Shown: piece by piece, positions 35,091 to 46,082 of the stretch | Numbering within the stretch: the stretch's first letter is position 1 | How the letters are laid out: each line of letters begins with the position of its first letter | NCBI GenBank assembly: GCA_022494885.1 | Contig: JAGVSM010000221.1 | Coordinates: 62,001-126,000 of the forward strand | From: Micrasema longulum | Lineage: Eukaryota; Arthropoda; Insecta; Trichoptera; Brachycentridae | Direction of reading: 5' to 3' | Length of the DNA stretch: 64,000 nucleotides | Program-made: the position numbers and the translations under genes | The notes under the pieces: generated by a model | The model's database searches: none | The model's input: the letters and a program-made list of their open reading frames with translations, nothing else | Told to the model about the DNA's origin: nothing

Positions 35091-36029
35091 AGATGTGAAT
35101 CCCCCATTAACTCCTAATATCTACCATTATGTAGCTACTATCAGGTTAAAATCTTGAAAAAATAAATCGATTGGACATAATTTCGCTTCCGTAGTGTATT
35201 GGCGCATTTGCCAGCCTTAATGTATTAAGACCAGATAGCCGCAAATAAAAAAGGCGTTTCGAAATAAACGCGTTTATATTATTGTTTACTCTTTTGTAAT
35301 TTAAATAAGTTTTCTAATCTTAAGTACGTGTTAAAGGTAAGAAATGAGTTCATAGATATGATTTTATTTTATTTGTCAAAATGTCTTTTCCCGCTACGCA
35401 TTTTCACGAACTCTGTCCACGGTAAATATCAGCATCTTAAATAGATGCTCTTTGGCAAAACATATTTTAAATATATTAAAAGGTTTTGGCTTTTTGCCTT
35501 GTGAATATCTCAGTAATAAAAACAGATGGAGCAAAATGATGGTATATGGTACAGAGGAATGCATTGAGCCCTGTTACGATAAACGGCTGCATTTTCAGTT
35601 GCGGCTATTTGCTTCTGCATATAAATGTTATGCTTGAGGTTCTAGGTTTGATTTCTAGCAGAGTGGACTTGAAATTGTATTGATCTTAAAGATAGTCTTT
35701 TTGATTATTTTTACTAAAAAAATTTCATAATCTCAAAGTATTGTTTAATGAGCTATGCCTACTTGAGAAAAATTAAAATTTACATTCATATTTATTTATT
35801 TTCGGTCAAAGAGGATTGGTGTACTTCTCCATTTTAGTGTATCAACTAACTTCCATGGTCCATAGGTACAATAAATAAGTACTATCCATATGTACATTTT
35901 TTTATGAACTTTTCCTAGCTTACAAGGGCACATACCCCGTTCCAAGCTAAGCAGTTACATTTTAAAACATTATAATAATTTTTAAGTATTCATAAGTTCA
36001 TAGAAAGAACAGACAAATAAAATATAAAC
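35091..36029. other. No firm feature
   Basis: AT-rich; a tRNA-like B-box word (ctaggtttgatttctagca near 35641) is the only hint of a SINE. Confidence 0.35.
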
Positions 36030-36125
36030 AGATTTGTATACACATACTGATACATACATATATACACACATACATTTACCCATACATACACCCATGTGCT
36101 TACACATAAATACATACATAAAAGA
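36030..36125. repeat. Imperfect (TACA)n microsatellite
   Basis: Runs of acatacatatatacacacat and catacatacaccca over about 95 bp. Confidence 0.8.
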
Positions 36126-37104
36126 TACACAGTTCAATTAATTCATGCAAAACTTCATGATTGCCATTTGTTTTTTTTTTATTATTGATAAAATAATACA
36201 AATTTCTATTGATATAAATTGTAAATTATTGATTTAAATAGCTGGTTAAAAAATGAATAATTGAGGTGGGTTGCGCACGGATTGATAAGTGGATCAGGCG
36301 AAATAGAAAAAAAAACATTTATGTTAATTATGTTTTTATAAGTACGTTTCATATGATATTGTTATGTTTAATAAATCAAATTTATAACATGATTATTAAA
36401 AAAAAATGTGTTCGTTAATTTTTGTTATCCTTATTATTCAAGTTTGTTAGTGAATATTATATTTATTAAATATTGTTGTTTATTAAAGAAATATTATTTA
36501 GAATTAGTAAAAAGAGTAAGATTTTGAGTTCTGAGAGAATGCTAAATATTTATCAGAAACAACTAAAAGAAAAAGTTTTTTCAAAATTAACCCTGTTACA
36601 CAATTTCAATGCCAATTAACAAAACACCTCAGACTTATCATTTTCGCTTTTTGGATTTTCAAGTTCGTAGAATTTGGGATCGTCAATTTAATTTTACATA
36701 ATTAAGAACTACTTAGAATTGACATCATAACCTTGGTAGGTTTTACAAGAGACATTATTAACTTAGGAAGCCTCATTTTCAGAGATTACGGCTTGTCATT
36801 GCTTCATTCAAGTTATAATTTTACACTTACACAAATAAATCATTAAGCTTCGCTGTTTCGGAGAAGATTAAACACCACACATATCTGTTTGCATAAAGAC
36901 CTTGTTTCCTCTCCATTCATATAGCTTTTCATGCACTTACGCTGATTATCTTCTACCCTTAATTAATTGCTCGATTTAGCCTTGCTATGTCTTTCTTGAC
37001 CTTCATCGTTTTCTTCATCCAATATTTTTTTAGTTATTTAGATTAAACAAATTAAATAATTATTGCCCAAAGCAATTGCAATAAAACTAAATGTAGTCTA
37101 ACAT
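36126..37104. other. AT-rich, no feature seen
   Basis: No assignable feature. Confidence 0.5.
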
Positions 37105-37350
37105 GTTCAGTATTAGAACAACTATTATATGGTGTAAACATAAATCAAAACTTAAAATAGAAAATGTGTACACATATTTATTAGATTAAGAAATATTTCA
37201 AGAATCAATAATTTAAAAATGGCTTATTACTTAATTGAACAATATTTATTACAATATGGTATGGTTAAATAGGGTAGTGCATATGCCAATATATTAAACC
37301 CTCTTAAAATAGTACAGAAATTGATTATTAAAGTAATTTAAAAATATCAA
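37105..37350 (+). pseudogene. Jockey-like LINE fragment, old
   Basis: The plus strand can be read as FIRLRNISRINNLKMAYYL, QYLLQYGMVK and GSAYANILNPLKIVQKLIIK with stops, colinear with TRLRNILTIEKLK, SILQYGIIGWGS and KIQKIITKVILKK of the 30 kb copy. Very decayed. Confidence 0.65.
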
Positions 37351-37361
37351 AAAAAGGAAAT

Positions 37362-37459
37362 GGTTGCTTACTTCTGCAGGGGAGAAACAAGGAGGAAAGA
37401 GGGGGAGTCCGATACTGCACCGCGCTCCCCTCACTTCTTCTCCGCAGAAGTAAGCAACC
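37362..37459. repeat. Small inverted-repeat element or hairpin
   Basis: Perfect 16-bp arms (ggttgcttacttctgc at 37362-37377; its complement at 37444-37459) enclose a GC-rich 66-bp centre (gggggagtccgatactgcac). Base composition differs sharply from the AT-rich surroundings. It may be a tiny MITE inserted in the LINE fragment. Confidence 0.6.
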
Positions 37460-38399
37460 GTTGGTTTTTTAAAATATTTTATTTAAATAAAAATTCCTTG
37501 TTATAAATATTTTTTTCAAATGCTAATATTTTTCTTGCCTATACTGATTATCGTGGTTTCGGATGTAACAGAGTTTAAAAAGCACTCTGTATATTCGAAA
37601 TCAAATGACTTAAAACGACTTAATAATTATAACAGTGTAAGTTACTCTTCAAGTACAAAAGCTAGTCTCTTTTTTGGAAAGTTACACTTAAAACATAAAT
37701 TAAAAATAAAAACTTTTGATTGTAATACAAAAAAAAACATGTATCATTTATCTTTATTAATTTATTAAAAAAAATAAAAAATAAGTATATTTATAAAAAT
37801 GTATAATAATAAAAATAAAATAATAAGTGATGCCAAGATATTCGAACGCGAGTATATTTAACAATAGTTCAATTCATGTTACCGCCCCCGACCATTGGCA
37901 GATGATAGTTTATTATTCATGCTCCGGGAGATGTCATGTTATCTATCTGATATTGAATTGTTTGTCTGTATCATTTTTTACATAACAAAATCATTAGGTA
38001 CCTTGATGTTTACATTAACATTTCATATTCAATAACGTCTAAATTAATCAGATACCTATCAAATATTTAAATTAAAAATATTACGCACCTACCTTTGGAA
38101 ATGGCAGCTTTCGAAATCAGCTCCGGCTGCTGCTAGGAACGGCAGGCACTGAATCCATCAGAACTAATGTGCACGAGATTTGATGAAAAAAAAACACGTA
38201 TTTTTTTAAAGTTTGAATAAACACATAAAGAGGAAGTTCAGTGAGATTCGATCTAAAATATGTTTGTTTACGCGCGGTAAAAATGAGAGCATTTAATTGT
38301 ACGACGAGGTTTCTCAAAAATTAATATTAAAATGAATACATTTTGATAAAAATGAACTACATATTTTAAAACGTCGTAGGTTCTAGTAAACAGCTATTT
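37460..38399. other. No feature assigned
   Basis: An 82-codon frame (37520-37768) has a hydrophobic start and a lysine-rich end, with no family match. The GC-richer patch at 38090-38170 has stops in every frame. Confidence 0.4.
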
Positions 38400-38520
38400 A
38401 GAATAGCCAATCAGTTATGTGTTGTGATAGATTTTCGGTTTCCGGAAAGCCATGTTTAGCATCCTTTCGAACGTCACCTACACTCACCGATGACAGCTCG
38501 TGACGTCACGAGCGGATTAA
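38400..38520. promoter_or_regulatory. Promoter-like cluster: CCAAT and palindromic CRE
   Basis: An 18-bp perfect palindrome (gctcgtgacgtcacgagc, 38496-38513) centred on TGACGTCA, the consensus CREB/ATF site, lies about 85 bp from a CCAAT word (agccaatcag, 38405-38414) in a locally CpG-bearing stretch. Neither a TATA box nor a transcript is evident. A regulatory role is inference only. Confidence 0.25.
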
Positions 38521-39718
38521 TACTAAAATAACAAATCTTTAAATTCATAGCGGTAATGTTCGTACGATACATAAATATAATTTTAAAAACACTGAACTTC
38601 CTTATTTTAAATACCTAATTTTTTCTCGTAGATTGGTACACAGGTTTTTAATAATTCTGTCATTTTTAGGCTAATGTTGATGCGTAATTGGTTTTTAACA
38701 GAAAATATTAAAACGCATTTTTATTGTGATCAATGAGGTTGATTATTCCAGAGCAAAAAAAACAGACGCCCCTTCACGCCTCGTGGCTTGTTCGCAACTT
38801 TTTGGACAAAAAAACACACTGCATTGGTGGACCAGCTACCGTCTTCACGGGACTCTGACGTTTTGCGACCAAATGAATTAATTTATAAGAGTTTGATCAC
38901 TTTACACCGAAGCACAAAACGTTTTAAAAACACTGTAACCTTAAACCGTTTACTGTGCAAGGAACAAACATTTCAACTATTTCACCATCAAACGAAATTA
39001 CTTAAAAATAAACACATTTAAACGTTATACTTGTATCTTCATTCCAGTTCTGAACGTATTTTAATGTTTAAATCACCAAACTACACACTTATTCAAATAG
39101 TTTACACGTATCAAGCCAAGATCACAACATTTTGATTAAAATGTACAAATTACTCAATAAGATATTTTCAATGCTATCTAGTACTTCATATTCGGCTTTC
39201 GCAAGTTATATCCACAATAATAGGTAAGACTTTAACTGCCCATTTTTATAATAATGGTTTGTGACAATAATTTCATACAAATCTCATATTTCAATGTTTA
39301 CGATTGTTACCTATTGCACGCTTCAGTATCTACCTTCTTCGTGATGAGTCGGTAAACAGTTTTCTACTATTGTTATTATTTTTACTACTTTATTGAATAA
39401 AAGAGCGTGTTTAAATATTCGTTTTTTTCACATCGCACATGCTAGAATTTTATTTTTTAATTTGAATTTATTGTTCATATCTCATTTTTACCTTAGTTTT
39501 GATTTAATTATTCATTCGTTTCACTTATAACACCAATCAATATTGCAAGATTTCTCTCAAAACAGTAAATCTTTCTATAATTTACCAGCAAAAATATTCC
39601 TTATTTTTTTTAGTTCTCTCTATCGGTTATATAATACAAAAGAGTACTCGTATGTAATGATAACATTTATGGAAACCATTTTTTTTTTTAAACTTGGTCG
39701 AAATAATTGTACACTACT
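38521..39718. other. No feature seen
   Basis: Frames at 38788-39021 and 39543-39830 show no family resemblance. Confidence 0.45.
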
Positions 39719-39765
39719 TCCATCACGCCATTTTCCTGTAGAGGTAGGCCGAGAAGGTGGACCGC
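39719..39765 (-). repeat. RTE-2 terminal stub, minus strand
   Basis: ccatcacgccattttcctgt and aggtaggccgagaagg are the complement of the last about 40 bp of RTE-2 (ctaccc...ggaaaatggcgtgatgg). Confidence 0.55.
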
Positions 39766-40019
39766 CAAAGGTTTCACTTTTCAACAAAATATATGTTTTT
39801 TTTACCTTTTGTTTAATCGTTTATTTGTGATTGAATAATTATGTTAAAAATAATAAATACCCGTTTACAATATAAACACTGCAAAACTTTAATCGAATTT
39901 TTATGACGTTTATGATTCAAACGATATATTGAATTTTAGTTAGTATGATGCGTATGAAATATAAAGCAAAATAATAAAATACAAAACATGTCAACAATAC
40001 TTTGATTACCTATGTTTAA

Positions 40020-40745
40020 ATGTTTGCAGACAAGGCTGGATTCCACCCCCTAGAAATCTTTCAAGATTGAAATTTATTACAAAAGACAGTGAAAATGTTT
40101 TTGAAAGTAAAATATGGAAATCTAGGCAATTACATGGCTTATGATTTGTCATTGGTTGTATACTATTACAATATGTGATCACTTGATGATCACATATTGT
40201 GTAACATTCACCGTTCTGCCGTTAATGTTATTATTGATAGTTTTCTAAAGGAAGGAATCTAGCCTTGTCTTCAAACGTTTGGAAATACTCAAAATATTGT
40301 TGATCGAACTAACTGATATAAAAAGTGTAAAGAAATTCAAACTGTTTTCAAGCGTTGCCTAGTAGGTAAAATAACTCGGCACGAGGAATCTCATCTACAT
40401 CAATAAAAGTTTTAACTCTTTTACTTCACAATAAACAAGATTGAAAAGTTGATGAAATATAGATTTTGTAAAAAAAAATGTCTTTCTTATGATTTATCCA
40501 AGTGCTTATTTTAATATTTGGGCGATTTTCAACTAGGTGTAAACTAGAAAATGGAAATTAAATTATGGTAGAGTGGGTCCGAACCTTGGACTTCTGATCC
40601 GCGAGGACCGTGAGTCCGCATTACTAGCTACGGGATCACAACCTGATTTAAAAAATGAAACATAAGCAGAATGGTGATAGTTACACAGTAAAATGACCTT
40701 TTTAACCAGCCAATTATATATAATAAGCTCTGTGAATGCTAATAT
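40020..40745. repeat. Family A composite: reverse then forward, split by SINE-C
   Basis: A reverse part (ttgcagacaaggctggattc, acatggcttatgatttgtc, gtgtaacattcaccgttctg) runs to about 40230 and is followed by a forward part (ggaatctagccttgtcttca, aagcgttgcctagtaggtaa). The forward part resumes after SINE-C at 40667-40745 (gcagaatggtgatagttaca). A perfect hairpin with 14-bp arms lies at 40168-40200 where other copies have ttacacactgtgtaa. Confidence 0.75.
40485..40655 (-). repeat. SINE-C copy inserted in family A
   Basis: Reverse SINE-C: gattttcaactaggtgtaaa, tggtagagtgggtccgaacc and the head gctacgggatcacaacctga. It separates parts of family A that are adjacent in other copies (between atgtggatgttc and gcagaatggtga). 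Confidence 0.75.
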
Positions 40746-40751
40746 TTCCGA

Positions 40752-40935
40752 ATTTGCGGCCTCCTTAACATAGTGACAATTGACTCTCGCACGGAAGGTT
40801 CCGGGTACGATTCCCGGTGAGAACACAAACATTAAATACGATTTGTTCAATCCCGGGTGTTCTGTGTTGTAATTCAACATTGTTATGAGGCCTCTTGGTC
40901 TGTTTTAGCGAAACAATTTTTTTTTTTTTTTAATT
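40752..40935 (+). repeat. SINE-H copy
   Basis: The head tgcggcctccttaacatagt is decayed; the B box ccgggtacgattcccggtga is well kept; body tcccgggtgttctgtgttgt and ggcctcttggtctgttttag, then a T run. Confidence 0.8.
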
Positions 40936-42661
40936 TACCTTCTGTTGCAATAAATGCCAACAAAATTAGTTCTCATAATTAATTTTCTGTTGTATTTTTT
41001 TAGTTTTGCACTATCAAACTCGTATTTGATAATGTCTCAATAAGACGATGATTCCTATTGCCTAGTAGAGTTATTATTTACTATATTTGTATATATATTT
41101 TGATAATTTATAAAGCGCCATTTTTGTGAAAATCTCCTCAAGAACTAGTTAAAAATTATTCAAAAATTAAAACATTCAGGATCAAAATGCAATATCGTTT
41201 CTAATATATACTTTTATACAAATAAGCACAATCTTCAAACAAAAAAATCTTACTAGGAAGGAATGTGTTCCGACAAATTTCTGTGCTGTATTTCCGACCA
41301 TCAATAGTAATTTAATTTGCAGTTTACAAAATAATCTTGCATGACGAAATGCATGACAGCCAAATTCTAAACGTCGGCTTACTCAAACTTCTGCAATGTT
41401 TGTTTATGTGTACCATCGAGGAAGATACATCTCAGATGTCAACAAACATCGGAGACAAAGGATTACAGAGCCAAATTGCCAAAAGGAGAGATAAATTACC
41501 AAAACCCGTGACTAATTTACGGTTGCACTAAAATAACAATGTCCCGCTACCACCGGATCGCATGTTTAAGCAATAAAATGTCCCAAGTATTGTGATCAAA
41601 GAATATGGAACCATAAATAAAACTTAGTCATGGCCGAGTATGAAAATAAATATATTAGGGTGGTAGGCTTTTGCTCATACCATTCCAAGACCCTTCACAG
41701 GTGACTTGTAAAAAAAAACAACAATACCCTCTTTATCAAAGGTTCAGATCAACTGGTAACGAACGTTTGAAGCAAAGGCGGTGTTTCCTGCAAACGTGGC
41801 TTCGAGGTTTATTGTCATTGTAATCCAAACAATCTAAGAATGCTGTTTATCGGTAGATTTATGAAACTGTTTGCCCAGAATATTTTCACGTCACATTCAC
41901 ATACCGTCATCCAAGTTCAAAACATCAATTTGAATATTTGATATGTGTTCGGCCGCGTTTAAAGTGTTTAAATGGTTATGCAAATTTAATGATTCCCCGG
42001 TAAATTATATGAATTGGATGGTCAGGCGTCTTATTTCGGGATCCACAAAGCTGTTTGTATGGGTTTCTTTTGTTATTTTAATACGTAGTTTGGTCGGTCA
42101 CGGAATATTATGGTTCACGTCTTAATAAAGTCCATGGATACGGCGACTTTGTATTTCTACGACCAACGTATTCACAAATCAAGATTATGTCCGAGAAAGT
42201 ATTATTTATTCTCTTAAATAAAGCTATTTATGTACTTTATAAACTAATCTATTTTATTCCTAACATCTAAACGACCAACGGGTCAAATTCATTGATCAAT
42301 CCATGATTAGATTTTTACACATTAAAATATCTCATTAAGCATAAATTTTAAGAGGCAAATCTGAAACGTCTTTTACGTTTGAAAAATAATAAATTTTGTA
42401 CCCAGTAAAACGCTATCTTTATAAAAAAATGTTATTTGATTATCTCCTAATAAAGTATAAATTACATTTGTATTGCTTGCCTTTGTGTAAATATTTTATA
42501 TTTCCTGTTGAATAATATCTTTTGTTATTATAAAATATGATTTTAATCTACCAGCTATATTTATCTTATTTAAAATAACTTTTTACGGTGAAATTTACGT
42601 ATGTAGTTGTAATTTAGCTCTGACTTGAAAGACGATAATTTTTTTTAAACAATTTTTTCAG
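40936..42661. other. No feature seen
   Basis: Frames at 41337-41531 and 41943-42125 show no domain. No repeat of the local families recognised. Confidence 0.45.
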
Positions 42662-42833
42662 TTTGTCCAAATTCTTGTAAACAAGCGCGGGATTAAAACC
42701 TCTAAGGTTAAAAATTAATTAAATCGATGTCTAAGCATTTACAGGTCTTATTACCTGTCGTTAGCTGGTTTAAATGGCCACTTTAAAAATCAACAGGGCT
42801 AATTCCGAAATAATGCCTGAAAGATTAACATAG
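42662..42833 (-). repeat. Family A fragment, reverse, truncated by a hAT insertion
   Basis: tttgtccaaattcttgtaaa, taagcatttacaggtctta and gctggtttaaatggccactt match family A in reverse. It is followed directly by the left target duplication of the hAT element. Confidence 0.65.
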
Positions 42834-42841
42834 GTATTTAC

Positions 42842-43760
42842 TAGAGAAATACTGACTAGTCGGCGACTAGCCGGCAGAAAGTGCCAACTAGTCGGCTGTT
42901 TACTTTATTTGTATTTATATGCTAAAAATAGGGTAATTGAAATGAAATCGTAACCAATATTAATAGTTTCAATTATAGATTAAGCTTTACAGTTTTTTAA
43001 CTCTTCTTTTGGTATTCAATAATTGAACTTGTGTAATTGCTAGTGTAATTTCGACAAAAAAATCTATTCTAAACGAGAGTTTTTACAACTCTGGATCAAG
43101 AACATACACAACCTATTTATTGTGTGTGTTAGAATCACAGTTTCGATTTTGTAACACAAATAATTAAAAATAAAATATTTATTCAATTCAAATTAATCAA
43201 TTATGCGTTTCTAACTTACAAATAAAATCGTTACACACAGTTACGTCACAGTGAGTATCGTTGAATAAAAAATGGCAAACAAAATGTATTAAGAGCATGT
43301 TACTCTTGTTAAATTATATATATTTTTTAATTAAAGGCAAATTGTGATGTAAAAAAACTAGAGTTTCTGCCCTTTCTGGCAAAATTCAATTTCTTTTTGA
43401 CGTATGTATATTTCCAGCTTCAGAAAAAAGTCTCTCACTGTAAACGGAGCTGGCTGGACAACAAAGGTACACTTTAGCGAGGCGCGACATTTCGGAGTAG
43501 GTATCTAGAACTGTAACGGCTCCACCACTCAAATGGGTCATCGTTGTGATTTATCACCGGTAACGCACAGTAGGCATGCAATTCATGAGCTGCACTTGAC
43601 TTATAATTATTAATATATTCACGAACGAATTAATATGCCACTAAAATTGCCAATGCCACACGAACTCCACCGAAAGCAATAAACGACTTGGACGACTAGT
43701 CAGCATTTTTGCAACCGGCCAGTTGGCTAGTCGGTTAAAGTCATAGTCGGCCCATTTCTA
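42842..43760 (-). mobile_element. hAT-family DNA transposon, 919 bp, internally deleted
   Basis: A perfect 8-bp direct repeat GTATTTAC flanks it (42834-42841 and 43761-43768), the hallmark target duplication of the hAT superfamily. The ends are TAGAGAAATACTGACTAG on the left and, complemented, TAGAAATGGGCCGACTATG on the right, imperfect terminal inverted repeats of the hAT type. Subterminal copies of actagtcgg or its complement occur repeatedly at both ends (42852-42897, 43692-43750). The only coding remnant is the minus-strand transposase C-terminus inside it. At about 0.9 kb versus 2.5 kb or more for an autonomous hAT, it has lost most of the transposase. Confidence 0.92.
43330..43655 (-). 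pseudogene. hAT transposase C-terminal dimerisation domain, decayed
   Basis: On the minus strand: NYKSSAAHELHAYCALPVIN, then NHNDDPFEWWSRYS (about 43522-43560), and in a shifted frame LAKVYLCCPASSVYSERLFS followed by EAGNIHTSKRN, a stop, and ILPERAETLVFLHHNLPLIK. The series DPxxWW...LA..YL..PAS.VxSERLFSxAGNI...KRN.L.PE.xxxLVFLxxNL is the hAT family C-terminal (hATC) dimerisation domain. There is one frameshift near 43490 and one stop at about 43390. The catalytic DDE core and BED zinc finger are absent. Non-functional, but it confirms the class of the surrounding element. Confidence 0.92.
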
Positions 43761-43811
43761 GTATTTACCTAAGTGCCCGATTTTTTCTTAATAGTCTTCT
43801 CTTACATTTAG

Positions 43812-44080
43812 TAATCATCATTATCAAACCTTTATTCGGACCCGATGGTTCATAGGGGACTTCATTGGTAAAGTACGTGTAGTGTACCTTGATCTGTGTT
43901 ACTGGAAGGTAACGTGACCAGTCTAATGCTTCAGTAACCAGTCCAAGGGCAGTGTAAGATTTCAGTAATAAATCACCGGATAAACAAATATTTTTTGTTG
44001 ACCCTCCTAGGAATGGAACCCAGGACCTCAAGTATGGCAGGCAAACAGGCCAACTACTACACCATGAAGTGGGCGTCATA
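43812..44080 (-). repeat. SINE-B copy, diverged, reverse
   Basis: It keeps ggttcataggggacttcatt, aaggtaacgtgaccagtcta, gcttcagtaaccagtccaag, a B-box remnant (aggaatggaacccaggacct) and an A-box end (ccaactactacaccatgaag). Confidence 0.75.
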
Positions 44081-45334
44081 TGTGAGTACCCATCGATTTG
44101 ATAGCTCTCTCAAGGGTTTTGGTTTTATTGCGCACACAAAACTGTATTTTTTATTCGCCTGGGGTGCTATTCTGATTCTTTTCGCGAGGGAAGAGAAGAT
44201 ATCTAATTATTACAAAGTTGAGTTTTTTTTTTGCAAGCAACTATACTTTGCTTCACATATGCCACACCGATGACTAAACTTCAAATTATGTAAAATAAAT
44301 ACAAATACGTGAAACCACACGTGATAATTTTCATTTAAAAATACTATGACTTTATTTTAATTTTCCTAGAATATATTATATATATTATGGTTTTCATTTA
44401 GAACATATTTTGTGCGTTACCCAAAATTCTTAGTTTGAATTAACCAAAATTTACAAGTTTTTAGTGCTATAATGGTTTATTAAATTTATTTGGTTTTTTG
44501 AAGTAAATACTTGACTAACTTACAATTCTGCTCAATGTGTATTTTTTCAATCATTGTTAGGTTTCTACAATGTCATTTGTCAATGCGCTTTGTAGCTGCA
44601 AAACTTTTATTAATCTTGGTTCGGTGTGTAAATGTCATAAATTGTCAAATTGTTTTAAAATAAAAATTCATAAATACAGTCAAGACTTCCAACCGTCCAT
44701 GCACTCTGTAGCTGCAGGGTGTGTTGTAATCCTGCTTGAATATTGATTTTGAAAAAATAATTAGAAATACAAAAATTCAGTTTTAAAATAATGTGATAGG
44801 GATTCAGGATAGCACCCATAAGAAGATAAAAAAAATAGTTGGCCAGATAATAATATTATTTAATTGCTTCTGTGGTCTCTTGTCCTTCAAATGTTTTATT
44901 ATGGTAGGTACCTATAAAGTAATAAAAATAGTAAAGTCGGTATTAGTGTGACAATCTCTTAACAGGCAGTCGGTAAACAGTACAAGACGCTCACTGAAAA
45001 TTCTTCAATGGCACTCGACCAGCGATGATATATGACTTGTTGAATAAGCGAACACATTTCACAAACCATTACTCAAAACTCATATTGTCGAATATTCGTG
45101 TACATTATTTAGAATCTGGACACGTGTTAGAAACTTTATTTTTATTTATTGACTATTCAACGAAAAACAAATGAAAATATTAACAAAGTTTTAAAAATTA
45201 AATGTTTCGTTTCTTTTATTTGTGGATGTAGTTACTACTTTGGTCTAAAGGCCGTGTTCATACCACAGCAAAAATCCACCCGGAGATAAAAAAACATGGT
45301 GGATTGATATTTATCGTTTGATAATATTTTTTTG
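44081..45334. other. No feature assigned
   Basis: A short direct repeat (gcgctttgtagctgca near 44585 and gcactctgtagctgca near 44701) is the only pattern noted. Confidence 0.45.
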
Positions 45335-45395
45335 TTTATTCATCGGCAGAGATACACACTAACCAATACACTACGAGGCTGACTAAACGCCACTC
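45335..45395 (-). repeat. SINE-B head fragment
   Basis: cggcagagatacacactaac and caatacactacgaggctgac are the complement of the SINE-B A-box end. Confidence 0.6.
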
Positions 45396-45467
45396 AATTT
45401 ATCGTAGAAAAAAATTCACCCGCAAGTAGAAACTAAAAAAATAAAACGAAAAAAGATTATTTATTTA

Positions 45468-45600
45468 TTTATAATATATATGGCCTAAGCCAATTAGAAC
45501 AATTACATGAAGAAACATAAATGCAAGAAACTGAACAAAAAGAACATAAAACTATTTAGCAAAGACAAACAAGGGCAAAACAATAATTGTATAGAATATA
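45468..45600 (+). repeat. LINE-K fragment joined to another LINE tail
   Basis: 45515-45590 (atgcaagaaactgaacaaaa then agaacataaaactattt) matches the minus-strand LINE-K at 32.9 kb without the SINE. It follows ttatttatttataatatata, the complement of a LINE tail. It provides the empty site for the SINE-B insertion. Confidence 0.65.
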
Positions 45601-46082
45601 TTTAAAAAAACAAAAGACCTACAACTTTGAACTAAACCATGCCAATCCAACTTTATCCCACACTGTTTGGTCGCGAAGAGATCTACAAAAAGCCGAAAGA
45701 TCTATCCCTAAAAATTCCTAGTCGTGTGATGAATTGACTAATCTACACATTCTGGACATTGGGGCATAAAAACCAAAGTTGCATATAGAAGATTTTATAA
45801 ATAGCAGATTTTGACTTCTGGCAACACGGTTGGGAACATGAAAAGAAATTGATTGCAACATAGATGATTATAATGAATATGTATCCACCTACCCTAATTT
45901 TGCATGTTAAATTAGTCAAAGGCACGTTCTGGAGTGTTGAAAGTATTGTTTTTTATTCATAAGGATTGTTTGCATCAATTACAATTTCAGTTTACATAAT
46001 ATCATTAAAATTTTAATAGAAATGAAAAACATATTAAAAAATACAAATGAAAAGAAACGAGAAAAATGACGTATTCATCTTA
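45601..46082. other. No feature seen
   Basis: AT-rich. Confidence 0.45.

Noticed and set aside
35600..35700. Sixth SINE family
   Set aside because: Only one B-box-like word (ctaggtttgatttctagc) without a clear A box or a second copy.
38117..38317. Exon with splice-like edges on the minus strand
   Set aside because: The GC-richer part between acceptor- and donor-like words has stops in all three frames.
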